DNA of 47,523 nucleotides from Willaertia magna (Eukaryota > Heterolobosea > Eutetramitea > Acrasida > Naegleriidae): contig CADWAF010003126.1 of NCBI GenBank assembly GCA_902984215.1, positions 1 through 47,523 of the forward strand. Direction: 5' to 3'. This document shows, one piece after another, positions 45,837 through 47,523 of this stretch. The notes under the pieces are model-generated. The model was not told the origin of the DNA, searched no databases, and worked only from the letters and a program-made list of their open reading frames with translations. A program made the translations under genes and the position numbers. Position 1 is the first letter of the stretch. Each line of letters opens with the position of its first letter.

Positions 45837-47523
45837 ATGCAACAATTTGCTGAAGTATTTGGTATTTATAATACTATAGTACAAGAAGAAATAATTTACT
45901 ATAGCTTTCTTGATTTAAAAAAGAAATATAATTTAAAAAAATTGAAAAATATAATAATAAATTTTTATCAAATATAAAAATTATTTCTGAAAAAAATAAA
46001 AATTATATTAACTTTGATTTTTTATTGAATATTTGTAGAAAAGAAAAAAATTTATTTTTAGATTTAAAAAATTATTTATATTTAATTATTCATTCTCAAA
46101 ACAATCAAAATTTAGTTAATACTATGTTAAATCATAATAACAGTACTGAAAATAATACAGATAAATTATTAAATAAAAAAATAATTGATAAACATAATAA
46201 AAATTTTATATCGGATTCAAATAATAAATTATATATCAATGAAAAAAGAAAAAAAAAATGAAAATACTGATTGGTTAAATACTGATAAAATTAAAAAGAA
46301 AAAGAAAAACGAAGAAAAAGAAATAAAAATTAATGAAGGTTTAAATAATTTAATAGAAAAATATGACAATTCTAATATTTTAATTAAAAGAACTTGCTTA
46401 TTAGAAATAAATTTAATTTCAGAAAAGGAACGAAAAGTTTTTATTACTCACAATTCATTTAGAAATGCCTCTAAAAGTTTATTATATGCACATGAAAAAG
46501 AAAAAAATTTCTTTGATGTTTTTTCACAATTAACTAATCTCTGCAATACAAAATTTACTCATATTTTATATGAACATTTTAAACAACATCTAACCGAAAT
46601 AATTTCTTTAGTTCAAACTATTATTCAAAATAATCATCCATCCCCAGAACACAAAAATAGTTATAAATTATTAGGAAATATTGGAAGAAAAGAACATTCT
46701 AAGAGGTATCAATTATTTAAAAAAGATAGTTTATGTATTTCAAATAAAACTTTAAAAGATTTTGTTTTTTCATATGATTTAGATAAAATTGGTGTTGAAA
46801 ATAATTTAGTGAAATAATTAAAGAAGTAAATAAAGAAATAATAGAATATTTTTCATTAGTAAAAATTGTTAAAAGATTTAAAGTTAATGTTAACAAATTA
46901 ATTATTGCGAGAATTAAATCACATTTATATTGTTTACAGTTAAGAAAGATTAATAATAAAATAATTAATGAAACAATTTTTGATCAAATTATTATTAAAC
47001 TTTTTATGGATGGAAGAGTAATTGATGGATTGTCTACAGTTGTGATTACTTTAAATTTTATAAATTTACATACCTTCAGTTTACAAGAAAGAAACTGTAT
47101 TTTTCCAATTGTAATGTTTATTGGTAAAGAAAGTGATATCGGATTATATATTTCTGAAATAGCAAAAAAAATTAAAGAAATTAAGAATACTAATATAATT
47201 ATAAATAAGGAATTTAATGATGCTTCATTATTAGTTTCCAATCATTCATTTCGACTTTTATTTCTTTGGGTAAGCGATTTATGTTTTTTACGATGTATTT
47301 CAAAACTTAGATGTAATGGACAGTTTTGTCCTAAATGTAATATTAAAAGAATTAATTCATTATCTGGTATTTCCAATTCTAAGAATAATTTAGAACATCT
47401 TTTTGGAATAGATGATAGTAATATAATAGTTTGTATACTACATATGGATGAACGAATAAGTGAATATCTTCTTAAAATGACATTAATTGGAGAACTGACT
47501 GAGAAAACAATAGAGGAGAATAT
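45837..47523 (+). pseudogene. Frameshifted ORF chain resembling a transposon-associated protein family (runs off the window)
   Basis: Open stretches in alternating frames cover 45837-45977, 45932-46261, 46185-46817 and 46805-47523. Reading across needs a -1, a +1 and a -1 shift. No GT occurs in the first two overlap zones, so GT-AG introns cannot explain them. The last segment resembles, from memory, a repeat-amplified family in fungi (Rhizophagus) and cnidarians: KLFMDGRVIDGLSTVVITL, then FPIVMFIGKESD with a helix, WVSDLCFLRCISKLRCNGQFCPKC and a C-I-L-H-M-x-x-R-I motif, corresponding to their 'DGR..', 'lYxGxExy', 'sDwkFl...G....yFCpwC' and 'DxLHlxLRI' blocks. Catalytic function is unknown. 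It is probably a decayed element copy; assembly error is the alternative. Confidence 0.5.

Noticed and set aside
45837..46261. Introns to explain the shifts in frame
   Set aside because: The overlap zones of the first two shifts contain no GT, and the third would need a 15-16 nt intron, so frameshift mutations or base-call errors are more likely.
1..47523. CRISPR array, bacterial operon or phage origin
   Set aside because: Genes are eukaryotic, carry spliceosomal introns and lie on both strands; no repeat-spacer pattern is present.
1..47523. Dictyostelium-type amoebozoan as source
   Set aside because: Asn tracts and A+T content would fit, but candidate flagellar genes argue against an aflagellate social amoeba. 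Not excluded with certainty.

Overview
The window is a gene-dense, very A+T-rich stretch of a eukaryotic nuclear genome. Several traits point to a free-living amoeboflagellate of the Heterolobosea (Naegleria or a relative). Introns are few and tiny (38-66 nt, GT-AG), start codons usually sit behind an unbroken run of A, and many proteins carry Asn/Gln tracts. The gene set mixes amoeboid features (myosin, a divergent actin-like protein) with candidate flagellar genes (a CFAP144/FAM183-like protein and a SHIPPO/PGxY-type protein), a TSET-complex subunit and a selenocysteine-pathway kinase. The candidate flagellar genes argue against Dictyostelium. The taxon is an inference from gene content; no rRNA is present to settle it.

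Layout. 1-8.3 kb: a TSET/TPLATE-complex WD40 subunit (-), a two-lobe plus GTPase plus ankyrin protein (+), then a divergent pair only 30 bp apart, TRAPPC2L (-) and pterin carbinolamine dehydratase (+), each with one intron. 8.4-14.1 kb: a myosin with a very long charged tail, a SAM methyltransferase and an F-box-like protein, all +. 14.2-16.5 kb: two unrecognised minus-strand genes, one with three exons and a C-terminal membrane anchor. 16.7-18.8 kb: an actin-like protein and a four-helix membrane protein. 18.8-22.9 kb: a five-exon DDB1-like beta-propeller protein that lacks the usual C-terminal helical domain. 23.1-25.4 kb: mitochondrial MnmE/GTPBP3 and a CFAP144-like gene. 25.6-30.2 kb: CNOT4 and a candidate DNA-binding regulator that share the longest structured intergenic region. 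30.6-33.0 kb: RNA polymerase III subunit POLR3F, proteasome subunit PSMA1 and RNA polymerase I subunit POLR1H. 33.0-36.3 kb: a tail-anchored protein, a zinc-ribbon protein and PSTK. 36.3-37.2 kb: an almost pure A+T desert. 37.2-42.6 kb: DNA polymerase theta and a RAB5IF-like membrane protein. 42.6-44.8 kb: the PGxY protein and a 58-residue membrane protein. 45.0-47.5 kb: an unrecognised protein, then a chain of ORFs with three frameshifts whose last part resembles a repeat-amplified, transposon-associated protein family.

Most genes are unrelated housekeeping genes packed tail-to-tail or head-to-head with gaps of 6-200 bp. I see no operon-like functional cluster, CRISPR array or clear RNA gene, and no multi-gene system that is clearly new. 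The most unusual items are the DDB1-like protein without its C-terminal domain, the TSET subunit, the GTPase-ankyrin architecture, the candidate transcription factor and the broken element at the right edge.
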